Positions 8,987-18,012 are shown, numbered from the stretch's first letter. The stretch is 64,000 bases of DNA from Emcibacter sp048269205 (GCF_048269205.1 NZ_JBLXJC010000001.1:248001-312000), one strand, 5' to 3'. The notes: a model not told the origin generated them from the sequence alone. A program made the numbers and translations.

Positions 8987-9436
8987 CTAGATAATGCAGG
9001 AGCGTCTGTCGAACTTTGGTGACAGGATGATGTGGGTTTCGGTCTTGAGGATACCCGGCATCATGGCGATCTTGGTCAGGATTTCGTCCAGGTGCGGGTG
9101 GCTGTCCGCATGAATCAGGGCAATGAAGTCGAAACTGCCGGCCACGGTGCTGAGGCAGGCGACTTCGGGCATTTTTTCTAGCGCCTGCTCGATTTCCAGG
9201 GTCTTTTTCGGATCGCGGGTAATCATCACATAGCAGCGGATGTTGCCGTTTTCAGATTCTGCCTCCGGTTTCAGGGTGACCGTATAGCTGTCGATCACCT
9301 TTTCTTCCAGTTTTTGCAGCATCATATGGATGGTGGAGCGCGCCAGCCCCAGCTTTCGGCCCAGCTCGGCCGCACTCAGGCGGCTGTTGATCCTAAGAAG
9401 GTCCAAAAGCTTCTTTTCATTGCCTTGTAGCTGCAT
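8987..9436 (-). CDS. Lrp/AsnC-family transcriptional regulator
   Basis: A 149-residue regulator. The N-terminal winged helix-turn-helix spans about 7-60 (LLRINSRLSAAELGRKLGLARSTIHMMLQKLE) and is followed by an AsnC ligand-binding domain (about 70-145). Members bind amino acids and often control the neighbouring catabolic gene. It lies between the aldo/keto reductase and the ThDP enzyme on the same strand. The inverted TTGTTC/GAACAA elements upstream suggest autoregulation, and the repeats downstream suggest control of the ThDP/ALDH pair. Confidence 0.93.
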   Translation of the reverse strand: MQLQGNEKKLLDLLRINSRLSAAELGRKLGLARSTIHMMLQKLEEKVIDSYTVTLKPEAESENGNIRCYVMITRDPKKTLEIEQALEKMPEVACLSTVAGSFDFIALIHADSHPHLDEILTKIAMMPGILKTETHIILSPKFDRRSCII

Positions 9437-9445
9437 ATCATCCTC

Positions 9446-9498
9446 TTGTTCTATAAATTATGAACAACTGTACCATGAAAAATACAATTGTTCATAAT
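9446..9498 (-). promoter_or_regulatory. palindromic operator cluster before the Lrp gene
   Basis: TTGTTC-N10-GAACAA spans 9446-9467, and a further TTGTTCATAAT at 9488-9498 mirrors ATTATGAACAA at 9457-9467. These overlap the expected promoter 10-62 bases before the Lrp start and share their core with the repeats at 8915-8961. Confidence 0.6.
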
Positions 9499-9519
9499 AA
9501 TTCTTTATCAAGAGCGAGA

Positions 9520-10464
9520 TCAAAGGCTTTCCAGATGGTCGAGCATCATTTTCCGCGTCTTTTCCTCCGGCAGCGGGCTCATGCCGGCCATCACATTGTC
9601 ACGGGCATAGTCCGGTCGGCCGGTGCCGGGGATGACGCAGGTCACGGCCGGGTGGCCAAGCAGATATTTCAGGAAATACTGGGCCCAGCTCTGGATGCCG
9701 TATTCTTCCGCCCAGGCGGGCAGCTCCCGGCCTTTTACCTTGCTGAACAGGGCGCCGCGGCCAAAGGGCCGGTTGACCAGGATGGCAATGCCCTTCTCCT
9801 GCGCCAGCGGCAGCAGCTCTTCCTCGACCAGCCGTGCGTTCATGGCATATTGGCACTGGACGAAATCAAGCGGTTCCTGTTTCATGATTTTGATCAGTTC
9901 TTCGGTGCCGCTGTCGGTGTAATGGGTAATGCCGAGAAAGCGGATCTTTTTATCCTGTTTCATTTCCCGGAGGGTGCCGAGCTGGGTTTGCCAGTCGACC
10001 AGGTTATGCACCTGCATCAGGTCCACGTGACTGGTCTTCAGCTTGCGGAAGGAGGACTGCATCTGATCAATGCCGTTCTGCTTGCCGGTCTGCAGCACCT
10101 TGGTGGCGATAAAGCTTTTGTTGCGGCTGTTCAGCCGGGCGACCAGATCGCCGACCACAGCCTCGGCAGGACCGTACATGGGGGCGGTATCGATCACGGA
10201 CCCGCCGGCGTCATAAAGAATCTTCAGGGTTTCCAGCAGCGGGGCGCGTTCTTCTTCGCTGTTTCCCACGTTAAAGACCTGGGAGGTGCCGAAGCCCACC
10301 ACGGGTAGAAGTTCGCCGTTAGAGGGAATTGGTTTCTTGACCATTTTGGTGATGAAAGTGTCGGCAAGCGCCGGGGTCGCCAGTCCACCGGCCACTCCAC
10401 TGGCCAGCGTCAGGCCGGCGGCGCCGGTGAGTTTGATGAACTCCTTACGGGTTAATTCCGTCAT
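9520..10464 (-). CDS. aldo/keto reductase with Tat-like leader
   Basis: A 314-residue aldo/keto reductase. The (beta/alpha)8 fold is seen in VIDTAPMYG (Asp and Tyr of the tetrad, about 95-103), a lysine in FIATKVL and a histidine in LMQVHNL. The first 34 residues form an export leader with TRKEFIK, a hydrophobic core and an ALA-type cleavage site. The twin-arginine position is Arg-Lys, so Tat use is likely but not certain. Its ATG overlaps the end of the upstream transporter gene (ATGA). The substrate is unknown. Confidence 0.85.
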   Translation of the reverse strand: MTELTRKEFIKLTGAAGLTLASGVAGGLATPALADTFITKMVKKPIPSNGELLPVVGFGTSQVFNVGNSEEERAPLLETLKILYDAGGSVIDTAPMYGPAEAVVGDLVARLNSRNKSFIATKVLQTGKQNGIDQMQSSFRKLKTSHVDLMQVHNLVDWQTQLGTLREMKQDKKIRFLGITHYTDSGTEELIKIMKQEPLDFVQCQYAMNARLVEEELLPLAQEKGIAILVNRPFGRGALFSKVKGRELPAWAEEYGIQSWAQYFLKYLLGHPAVTCVIPGTGRPDYARDNVMAGMSPLPEEKTRKMMLDHLESL

Positions 10465-11768
10465 GATGAAGTCTCCTCTCTATTCTGCAATTTCTGTTGA
10501 TGAATTCGGCCGAGCCGATAGCTGAGAAAAGCCCACAGTCCCGCCAGTGGCAGGATGAACAGGGCCAGGGGCTGCATTCCCCATCCGAAGGTTTGGGCAA
10601 GGGTGGCATAGACCCAGCCGCTGGCCGCATCGCCGCCCCGGACCCCGACCGTATCGATGAAAGGTTGGGCCTTGTATTTTTCCGCGTCACTGACAGTCGT
10701 ATAAAGAACCCGGTAGCTGGGCTGGGCGACGGCGAAATTGACCGCTCTTTGTGTGGCCTGGAACGCTACGACAACCAGCAGGACCGGGGCAATGGCCAGA
10801 GCGGCGAAACCGGCCAGGGTGACAAGCGGAAACAGGGCCAGTGTCACGCTGACCCCGAAGCGGCCCATCAGTCGACCGACAATGAAGATCTGGGTCAGCA
10901 ATGTCAGGCCGTTCACCGCCAGATCAATGCGGGCGAACATGCGGATACGTTCTTCCGGGCTATCAAAGGCATCACGGATAATTTCCGCCTGCTGGAAATA
11001 GAGAAAGGTGGCGGCCAGGGTCGAAATCATGATCCAGGCGGCGATCCCGGCCATATAGCGTGAGCGGAAAATGGCCAGAAAACCCTCAAGCCAGCTGCCG
11101 CCCAGTTTCTCATCCGCTTTCGAGGTATGGAATTCCTGCGTGTCACGTTCGTGCTTCAACAAGGCCAGCATGCAGACAAGCGCCAGAAAGAGAAAGGCGG
11201 CAGACACCAGCAGCAGGTTGGCCGTCCCCAGTTCGGTTACCAGCGACTGGGTCAGCAATGGTCCGGTGATGGCGCCGACACTGCCGCCGGCGGCAATAAT
11301 GCCGAACAGGCGCTTGCCCTGTCCGGGCGAAAAGATATCGGACATATAGGCCCAGAATACACTGACCACGAAAAAGTTGAACACCGACACCCACCAGAAA
11401 AAGCCCCGGGCGATCCAGGGGCTGGTGAGGTCAGCCCGGAACAGGACATAAAAGATGATGATATTGATCAGGAAAAAGCCATAGGTGAAGGGGATGATCT
11501 GTTTGCGCAGGAAGCGGCTCGCCAGGAAGCCGAACAGGGGGGTAACAGCCAGCATGGCAAAGAATGTACCCGTAAACAGCCACTGCATATTCTCCACACC
11601 ACTGGCAATGGCCATTTCATCGCGCATGGGGCGCAGGATGTAATAGCTGCACAGCAGGCAAAAGAAATAGCCGAAGGCCAGCAACACGGCCGGCAGTTCC
11701 CCGTCCCGGATGTTGAGTACCGGAATAAGCTTTGTCTGTTCTTTTTCCCCTGAAACTTCCATCCCCAT
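10461..11768 (-). CDS. Tlc/NTT-like MFS transporter
   Basis: A 435-residue membrane protein with about 12 hydrophobic segments. The element YYILRPMRDEMA (about 42-53) and the following GVENMQWLFTGTF are typical of proteins annotated as NTP/NDP exchange transporters (the plastid/rickettsial Tlc-related clan) in free-living proteobacteria. Nucleotide exchange is proven only for intracellular parasites and plastids, so the substrate here is open. It is translationally coupled to the exported aldo/keto reductase. Starts at 11768 and 11762 are both possible. Confidence 0.75.
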   Translation of the reverse strand: MGMEVSGEKEQTKLIPVLNIRDGELPAVLLAFGYFFCLLCSYYILRPMRDEMAIASGVENMQWLFTGTFFAMLAVTPLFGFLASRFLRKQIIPFTYGFFLINIIIFYVLFRADLTSPWIARGFFWWVSVFNFFVVSVFWAYMSDIFSPGQGKRLFGIIAAGGSVGAITGPLLTQSLVTELGTANLLLVSAAFLFLALVCMLALLKHERDTQEFHTSKADEKLGGSWLEGFLAIFRSRYMAGIAAWIMISTLAATFLYFQQAEIIRDAFDSPEERIRMFARIDLAVNGLTLLTQIFIVGRLMGRFGVSVTLALFPLVTLAGFAALAIAPVLLVVVAFQATQRAVNFAVAQPSYRVLYTTVSDAEKYKAQPFIDTVGVRGGDAASGWVYATLAQTFGWGMQPLALFILPLAGLWAFLSYRLGRIHQQKLQNREETSS

Positions 11769-11936
11769 TCCGTGATTTGAGCGTTTTCTTCTCTGGTTAT
11801 GAGTATGGCATAACTTCCGTCTTGCTGACGAGTCATATCAGGCAATTCTTCCCCCCGTGGCCGGCATCCCCTTTACATTGAGAGGCGCGGCACTATCTGG
11901 GAGAGGTATTTTTATTAAAGACCCCGTCTGGATTAA

Positions 11937-14900
11937 ATGTTACAAGCGCCGGTCATGAAAAACTTATCCAATCGGGCCGTTGACAGCCGCAGCCATGTGA
12001 AGGCGGTGCTGGGCCCGACCAATACGGGGAAGACCCATCTTGCGGTAGAGCGCATGCTGGGCCATAGCACCGGCATGATCGGCCTGCCGTTGCGCCTTCT
12101 CGCGCGGGAAATTTATGACCGTATTGTAAAGTCGCCCCAGAATCCGTCCGGCAGGAATGCCGTCGCCCTGATCACCGGTGAAGAAAAAATCATTCCGAAA
12201 AATCCCCGCTGGTATGTCTGCACCGTGGAAAGCATGCCCCTGGAGATAGAGGTCGCTTTCCTGGCGGTCGATGAAATCCAGCTGGCGGCGGACATGGACC
12301 GGGGGCATATTTTTACCGACCGGCTGCTGCGCGCCCGGGGACGGGAGGAGACAATGTTCCTTGGCTCGGCCACCATGGCCGGACTGATCCGTCATCTGGT
12401 GCCCGATGTGGAATTTATCACCCGACGTCGTTTTTCCACCCTGTCCTATGTAATCCCGAAAAAGCTGTCGCGCCTGCCGCGCCGCTCTGCCCTGGTGGCC
12501 TTCAGTGCGGAAAGCGTTTACGGCTATGCGGAAATGATCCGTCGGCAGAAAGGCGGCGCTGCCGTGGTCATGGGGGCCTTGAGCCCGCGGACCCGCAACG
12601 CCCAGGTGGAGCTCTATCAGAATGGCGATGTGGACTATCTGGTGGCGACAGACGCCATCGGCATGGGGTTGAATATGGATATCGACCATGTCTGTTTCGC
12701 CTCAACCAGTAAATTTGACGGTCGCCGGATGCGCGATCTGACCCCGGCGGAGCTCGGCCAGATTGCCGGCCGGGCGGGCCGGCATATGAATAACGGCACC
12801 TTCGGGGTGCTGACCGAAGGGGCGGATTATGAACGCGGTCTCAGCGAAGAGGTGATCAGGGCCATTGAAGCACACGAATTTGCCCCGGAAATTGTCCTTC
12901 AATGGCGCAACAGCCTGCTGGATTTTTCCGGCCCGGGCGCCCTGATTCGCTCTCTGGAGGCATCGCCGGGGCGAAAAGGCCTGACCCGGACGCTGGAAAA
13001 TATCGATTTGGCCACCCTGCGCCGCCTTGCCGGGCAGGAGGATATTCGTGCCCTTGCAGCGGGACCTGCCTCCCTCAAGCTGCTCTGGGAAATCTGTCAG
13101 ATTCCCGACTTCCGCAAAACTTCCGATGACGAGCATATCAAGCTCGCCGGACAGATTTTTCGGCAGATTTCCTCGGATCACGGGGTCATCGACCATCAAT
13201 GGATGGCGACGCAGGTGGAGCGACTCAACCGCACGGACGGGGGGATAGATACCCTGTCAGCACGTATTGCACATATTCGCACCTGGACGTATATTTCCCA
13301 CCGGTCGGCGTGGCTTGACCGGGTGAAACACTGGCAGGATGTGACAAGAGATATTGAAGACAGGCTGTCAGATGCGCTACATGAACGCCTGACACAAAGA
13401 TTTGTGGACCGGCGCACGTCGGTCCTGATGAGAGAGTTACGCCAAAAAGGAAAATTAATGGCCAATATTGATACGGACGGCAATGTGTTTGTGGAAAGCC
13501 ATTTTATCGGCACCCTGGAAGGTTTCCAGTTCCGCGAGGATCCGGGAGCATACGGGGAGGACAGCAAGACATTGCGTCATGCGGCAGACAAGGTATTGGC
13601 CGAGGAAATTGCCAAGCGTGCGCAGGAACTGAATGAGGCCGGAGAAGGTGAACTGTCCCTGGTGTTCGGCAATCCCCTGACCCAGAGCACCATTAACTGG
13701 CGCGGTGTGCCCATTGCCCGGGTCGTGAAGGGACCGGACGTTCTGTCCCCCAAGGTCTCCGTCATTCCGACACCGGTCCTGCAGGGTGACAGTCTGACCC
13801 TGGTGCAGCAGGCTGCCGATCGCTGGCTCAGAAGTCATGTGGAAGAAGTGCTGGCACCGCTGTTCGTATTGAAAGAGGCTGTGGACGGTGCGACCGATGA
13901 CGAGGGAAATCCCGTGATTGACGGTCTGGCCCGGGGCATTGCCTTCCAGATGGTGGAAAAGCTGGGCACCATTCCGCGCCGGCTGATTGCCCGTGATTTC
14001 AGGCAGGTGGATCGGGATGGCCGTTTCCGGATCAAGAAACTTGGTGTTTGGCTGGGGGCGGCAAGCCTGTATATCCCCGCAGTTCTCAAGCCGGCCCCGG
14101 CCCAGTTGCGCCTGTTCCTCTGGGCCCTGTTCAATGACATGGACAGTCTGCCGGAAATGCCGCCGGCCGGGCTGTGTACCATCAAGATCGACCAGAACGC
14201 GCCGCGGACCTTCTACGAAGTCTCCGGCTACCGGGTGACCGGCAAGAATGCCGTGCGGCTGGATATGCTGGAGCGTCTGGCCAATGCGGCCCGTGAAGTT
14301 TCCATGAAGGGACCGTTCCTGCCCAATCCTGACCTGATGAGTCTGGTCGGTGTCAGCGGCGAGGATTTCGAGGAAATCATGAAATACCTTGGCTATGTGA
14401 TGAAGGAGTTCAGTCCGGAAGCCGCTGCGGAAATCGAACGTAAACGCCAGGCGCAGGAATTTGCCGAACTGGCGGCGAAAGCCGAAAAGCCTGCCGAGAC
14501 GGCGCCTGAAACGGAAGAGGCCGGAACGAAAGAGGATGGAACGAAAGCCCCGGAGGCCGCTGAAGAGAAAACCGAGGCAACCGCGGAAGAAGCCCCTGCC
14601 GGGGAGCCGGCCGTCGAGGTGCCTGCAGCAGAAGAAGAGGAAATTCGGGAGAAGCAGACCGGGGACCGGGAAGAAAAAGCGGCACCTGAGGCGGCTTCTG
14701 CTGAACAGGCTGCGGAGACCCCGAAAGGTGATGTTGCCGGTGCAGAGGTTGCGGCAGATACACCCGCGGAGCCCGAGAAATATATCTATTTCATTCACCA
14801 GCCCGAAGTGGCCAAGGGGGGGCCGCGCCGTGAACGTCACCGTGAACGTCATCGCGAAGGTGGCGGAGAGCGCAAAGGGCCAGGGGCGAAGGGCCAGGGT

Positions 14901-15077
14901 CCCAGAGGTGCCAAAGGCGGCCGCAATCATGGCGGCAAACCGGGGCGCGCCGGTGGTCCGAAGGGGCCCAAGGTGATGAGCGCCTCTGGACCAAGGAAAA
15001 AACCTGCCGCTATTGACCCTGACTCTCCCTTTGCAGCTCTGGCTGACCTCAAGAAGAGTCTCGCTAAAAAGAAATGA
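11937..15077 (+). CDS. SUV3-like DExH RNA helicase with charged C-terminal tail
   Basis: A 1046-residue superfamily 2 helicase. Walker A is GPTNTGKT (26-33), motif II is DEIQ (112-115), motif III contains GSAT, and a helicase C domain with QIAGRAGRH follows (about 275-285). GPTNTGKT and DEIQ are hallmarks of mitochondrial SUV3, an RNA-degradosome helicase. After about residue 840 the tail changes to Ala/Glu-rich low complexity and then to an Arg/Gly/Lys-rich stretch (about 960-1010), probably an RNA-binding extension. An ATG at 11955 is an alternative start; neither has a clear ribosome binding site. It overlaps the S4 gene by four bases. Confidence 0.9.
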   Translation: MLQAPVMKNLSNRAVDSRSHVKAVLGPTNTGKTHLAVERMLGHSTGMIGLPLRLLAREIYDRIVKSPQNPSGRNAVALITGEEKIIPKNPRWYVCTVESMPLEIEVAFLAVDEIQLAADMDRGHIFTDRLLRARGREETMFLGSATMAGLIRHLVPDVEFITRRRFSTLSYVIPKKLSRLPRRSALVAFSAESVYGYAEMIRRQKGGAAVVMGALSPRTRNAQVELYQNGDVDYLVATDAIGMGLNMDIDHVCFASTSKFDGRRMRDLTPAELGQIAGRAGRHMNNGTFGVLTEGADYERGLSEEVIRAIEAHEFAPEIVLQWRNSLLDFSGPGALIRSLEASPGRKGLTRTLENIDLATLRRLAGQEDIRALAAGPASLKLLWEICQIPDFRKTSDDEHIKLAGQIFRQISSDHGVIDHQWMATQVERLNRTDGGIDTLSARIAHIRTWTYISHRSAWLDRVKHWQDVTRDIEDRLSDALHERLTQRFVDRRTSVLMRELRQKGKLMANIDTDGNVFVESHFIGTLEGFQFREDPGAYGEDSKTLRHAADKVLAEEIAKRAQELNEAGEGELSLVFGNPLTQSTINWRGVPIARVVKGPDVLSPKVSVIPTPVLQGDSLTLVQQAADRWLRSHVEEVLAPLFVLKEAVDGATDDEGNPVIDGLARGIAFQMVEKLGTIPRRLIARDFRQVDRDGRFRIKKLGVWLGAASLYIPAVLKPAPAQLRLFLWALFNDMDSLPEMPPAGLCTIKIDQNAPRTFYEVSGYRVTGKNAVRLDMLERLANAAREVSMKGPFLPNPDLMSLVGVSGEDFEEIMKYLGYVMKEFSPEAAAEIERKRQAQEFAELAAKAEKPAETAPETEEAGTKEDGTKAPEAAEEKTEATAEEAPAGEPAVEVPAAEEEEIREKQTGDREEKAAPEAASAEQAAETPKGDVAGAEVAADTPAEPEKYIYFIHQPEVAKGGPRRERHRERHREGGGERKGPGAKGQGPRGAKGGRNHGGKPGRAGGPKGPKVMSASGPRKKPAAIDPDSPFAALADLKKSLAKKK

Positions 15078-15466
15078 CCGACAAGCCGGAGACACAGACT
15101 GGCGCAACCCGGCGCATTGACCTGTGGCTCTGGCATGCCCGTTTCTTCAAGACCCGGTCGCTGGCAAGCAAGGTCTGCCGTGCCGGAAAGGTGCGCCTGA
15201 ACGGTCAAATCATCCGCAAGGCCAGCGTGACTGTGGGGCTCGAGGATGTGCTGACTTTTCCTCAGGGTGATCACGTGCGCATCGCCCGTATCCTTGATTT
15301 TGCCGAACGCCGGGGGCCTGCGGCGGAGGCGCAGAAACTTTATGAAGACCTGAGCCCGCCCCGCCTCAAAAAGGAGCGTACCTCGCCGGTTGCGGTGCGC
15401 GAGGCCGGCAGCGGACGGCCCACCAAGGTTGAACGCCGGGCCCTTGACCGCCTTCGGAACCGGTAA
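15074..15466 (+). CDS. S4-domain RNA-binding protein, Hsp15-like
   Basis: A 130-residue protein with an S4 domain at about 13-75 (RIDLWLWHARFFKTRSLASK, then RAGKVRLNGQ). Hsp15/HslR-type proteins bind stalled 50S subunits that carry peptidyl-tRNA. The basic C-terminus follows the family pattern. It is coupled to the helicase gene by an ATGA overlap, an arrangement known in other alphaproteobacteria, and suggests a joint role in RNA or ribosome quality control. Confidence 0.9.
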   Translation: MTDKPETQTGATRRIDLWLWHARFFKTRSLASKVCRAGKVRLNGQIIRKASVTVGLEDVLTFPQGDHVRIARILDFAERRGPAAEAQKLYEDLSPPRLKKERTSPVAVREAGSGRPTKVERRALDRLRNR

Positions 15467-15558
15467 TTCAGTTAACCCGTAGAATATGATCTTTCCTTAA
15501 ATCTCCTTTAACCGGCAGGAGCTAGACTGGTGCCCTGATCAAAATGGGATAGCGGACA

Positions 15559-16083
15559 ATGCATGCGGGCAAGACTTTTATTGTGTTTTTTCTGCTGACG
15601 GTTTCAGTGGCCTGGGTGGCGGACAACGCCGATTTGACGGCTGTGAAGAAAGAAAACCGTCCAAAAGAGCGCGTGGCGGAGAAGATGGTATCGCAGTCCG
15701 CTCACCAGATGACCGACGAAGTGCGCATGGCACGGGGAGAAGGTGGACACTACTGGATCGATGGGGAAGTAGACGGTACGGCGGTTACTTTTGTGGTGGA
15801 TACCGGGGCAAGCTTTATTTCATTGAGCTATGAAGATGCTGAAAAGGCCGGGCTTGATCCAGGCAATCTTGAATATGACGGCCGGATCAATACAGCCAAC
15901 GGCGTGGCCCGGATTGCCCGCATAAATCTGTCGTCATTCCGTGTGGGCGCCATTGAGGTCTATGATGTCCCGGCGATTGTATCCTCCCCGGGGTCGTTGT
16001 CGGTTTCCCTGCTGGGGATGAGTTTTCTCAATCGGCTGGACAGCTTCCAGGTCGAGGGCGAACATCTTGTGCTTCGCCGCTAG
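15559..16083 (+). CDS. TIGR02281-type retropepsin-like aspartic protease
   Basis: A 174-residue protein with an N-terminal membrane anchor (about 5-20) and a single pepsin-like lobe. The catalytic motif is VVDTGASFISL (about 81-91) and a hydrophobic-Gly element is seen in LLGMSFLNRL. This fits the bacterial clan AA proteases that work as dimers in the periplasm, near the inner membrane. Substrates are unknown. It stands between the S4 and TerB genes on the same strand. Confidence 0.85.
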   Translation: MHAGKTFIVFFLLTVSVAWVADNADLTAVKKENRPKERVAEKMVSQSAHQMTDEVRMARGEGGHYWIDGEVDGTAVTFVVDTGASFISLSYEDAEKAGLDPGNLEYDGRINTANGVARIARINLSSFRVGAIEVYDVPAIVSSPGSLSVSLLGMSFLNRLDSFQVEGEHLVLRR

Positions 16084-16149
16084 GTCCATTATATCCCTGA
16101 GTCAGATCATCCGACACTCTATTCATCACCGACTAACAGGGAAAGATCA

Positions 16150-16617
16150 TTGTCACTTTTTGCAAAACTCGGAGATTTGCTCTCCGGTAAACAGGAAAAC
16201 AGCAACACTCCCGAACAGGAAAAAACACTGGCTGCCGCCGCCCTGATGGTGGAGGTGGCGCTGCAGGACGGCGATTTTTCAGATGAAGAGCGCGCCCATA
16301 TCCTGATGCTTCTCGAAAAGCGGCTCGGGCTTGCGGCCGAAGAGGCCCGGAAAATGCTTGGCGAGGCGGAGCGGGAAATTGACGACAGCCATCAGATTTT
16401 GTCCTTTACCCGACGCATCAAGGATCATTTTGACGAGGCCGGCCGGGAGAATATCCTCGAGCTTCTGTGGGAAGTGGTCTATGCGGACGGCGAGGAGAGC
16501 GCCTATGAAAGCAATCTGATGCGCCGCATAGCCGGGTTGCTTTATGTGCCCGACAAGGAGAGCGGCCGCATTCGTCGCCAGGTCAGAGAGCGACAGCTTG
16601 GTCCGGATGCTTCCTGA
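16150..16617 (+). CDS. TerB-domain protein
   Basis: A 155-residue soluble protein made mainly of an all-helical TerB/DjlA-N-like domain (about 25-145). The acidic motifs LQDGDFSDEE and VYADGEES are the repeated metal-binding-type loops of this fold. The start is TTG at 16150, placed by the short leader MSLFAKLGDLL and by the lack of a nearby ATG. Many alphaproteobacteria carry such a gene; its function is undefined and tellurite resistance should not be assumed. Confidence 0.8.
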   Translation: MSLFAKLGDLLSGKQENSNTPEQEKTLAAAALMVEVALQDGDFSDEERAHILMLLEKRLGLAAEEARKMLGEAEREIDDSHQILSFTRRIKDHFDEAGRENILELLWEVVYADGEESAYESNLMRRIAGLLYVPDKESGRIRRQVRERQLGPDAS

Positions 16618-16751
16618 TATTCCGGCCAGGAACGGGCTTTGCGCTTTTTTGGCTTGTGAATAAAGAGAAAAATGTTATATGCCTGTGTCAGGGTATATTG
16701 ATCGCGGAGGCGGGAGACCAGACCGTGCCGCGGCAGGTAAAGGAGATCTTT

Positions 16752-17090
16752 ATGACTTATGTTGTCACAGAGGCATGTATCAACTGCAAATACACTGACT
16801 GCGTGGAAGTCTGTCCAGTGGACTGTTTCTATGAAGGTGAAAACATGCTTGTGATTAACCCCGACGAATGTATTGACTGTGGCGTCTGCGAGCCGGAATG
16901 TCCCGCCGAAGCCATCGTCGCGGATACCGAGGACGGCCTCGAGAAATGGATTGAGCTTGGCGAGAAATATTCTGCCGAATGGCCGAATATCACTGAACGG
17001 GTCGACCCCATGGACGGCGCCGACGCCGCCAAGGACGAACAGAACAAGTTCGAAAAACACTTCAGCGAAAAGCCGGGCGCCGGCAGCTGA
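16752..17090 (+). CDS. fdxA: 7Fe ferredoxin FdxA
   Basis: A 112-residue ferredoxin. The N-terminal cluster ligands are in CINCKYTDCVEVCPVDCF and the second cluster set in CIDCGVCEPECP, the pattern of [3Fe-4S][4Fe-4S] FdxA proteins. The start at 16752 is fixed by AGGAGA seven bases upstream and by the conserved MTYVVTEAC; the frame is open further upstream but is not conserved. A strong terminator follows, and CarD comes next, as in many alphaproteobacteria. Confidence 0.96.
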   Translation: MTYVVTEACINCKYTDCVEVCPVDCFYEGENMLVINPDECIDCGVCEPECPAEAIVADTEDGLEKWIELGEKYSAEWPNITERVDPMDGADAAKDEQNKFEKHFSEKPGAGS

Positions 17091-17172
17091 TTTTCGTGTC
17101 TGTCCCGGAAGCGTGAAACGCGTATTTCGACACCGCACGGCTTTGTTTCAGGACCGAAAGAATTAAGACGAG

Positions 17173-17216
17173 ACACCCCTTCTCAGACCCTGATGTCTGT
17201 TAAGGGGTGTTTTTTT
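17173..17216 (+). terminator. terminator after fdxA
   Basis: ACACCCCTT (17173-17181) pairs with AAGGGGTGT (17202-17210), followed by six T. Confidence 0.9.
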
Positions 17217-17490
17217 GTGAAATTTATGTTATATTATATGCATTGCACAAGGATTTGGACGTCAGGGTGAATAACCCATTGCTGTTAAATCCTTTATTCA
17301 GATAATCGCTAACCTTGGCATGCGTCTTCGTAGTTGCCTGAGGAGGTGTTTTTTGGCGATTCTGAGTATATTAAGGTGTTGTTAACCATTATGTGACCCG
17401 GGGTTGCAGGTTTTTGGCGCTTTTTTGACGATATGTGGCCGGGGCCGACTGCCCTGCCTAAGTTAGTTCAGTTGGAGAATATTTTTCTAG

Positions 17491-17991
17491 ATGGTTAAGT
17501 CGAATTTGAAATTTTCAGTCAATGAAAACATCGTTTACCCCAAACATGGCGTAGGCGTCATTACTGACATCGAAGAACAGGAAATTTCCGGAATCAAACT
17601 GGAACTTTATGTCATTCGCTTTGAAAGTGAAAAAATGACTCTTCGTGTGCCCACTAACAAAGCGGAATCCGCCGGCATGCGATCCCTGTCAAATAAAAAT
17701 GTCATGGACAAGGCTTTTGTAACCCTGAAAGGCAAGGCCAAGGTCAAGCGGACCATGTGGAGCCGCCGGGCCCAGGAGTATGAAGCCAAGATCAATTCCG
17801 GCAATCTGATTTCGCTGGCCGAGGTCGTGCGCGACCTGCACAGGTCCGGCGACCAGACGGAACAGTCCTACAGCGAGCGTCAGATTTATGAATCCGCAAT
17901 CAGCCGGCTGGCCCGTGAAGTGGCTGCGGTCGAGGAAATCGCGGAGAAAGAAGCGCTGGAAAAACTGGAGACTTACCTCCAGGTTGCCTGA
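17491..17991 (+). CDS. carD: CarD-family RNA polymerase-binding regulator
   Basis: A 166-residue protein. The N-terminal RNA-polymerase-interaction domain (about 8-65) contains VNENIVYPKHGVGVI, and the C-terminal helical domain contains TMWSRRAQEYEAKI with the tryptophan that contacts the promoter -10 region. CarD stabilises open complexes, notably at rRNA promoters. The 274 bases upstream hold no gene but are AT-rich, with a TATATTATAT stretch near 17229-17238. It has its own terminator and so forms its own unit. Confidence 0.96.
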   Translation: MVKSNLKFSVNENIVYPKHGVGVITDIEEQEISGIKLELYVIRFESEKMTLRVPTNKAESAGMRSLSNKNVMDKAFVTLKGKAKVKRTMWSRRAQEYEAKINSGNLISLAEVVRDLHRSGDQTEQSYSERQIYESAISRLAREVAAVEEIAEKEALEKLETYLQVA

Positions 17992-18012
17992 TCTCCTGAC
18001 ATAACGGAAATA

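Noticed and set aside
10461..11768. True ATP/ADP translocase of an intracellular parasite
   Set aside because: Homologues are common in free-living proteobacteria, and the chemotaxis, efflux and TonB gene content points to a free-living host.
13455..15107. Long open frame (550 codons) opposite the helicase tail
   Set aside because: It is antisense to a well-supported coding frame, and its composition (Phe/Arg/Gly repeats) is the mirror of the low-complexity tail.
16150..16617. Tellurite-resistance function for the TerB-domain protein
   Set aside because: No other ter genes are present, and single TerB-domain proteins are common in alphaproteobacteria without such a role.
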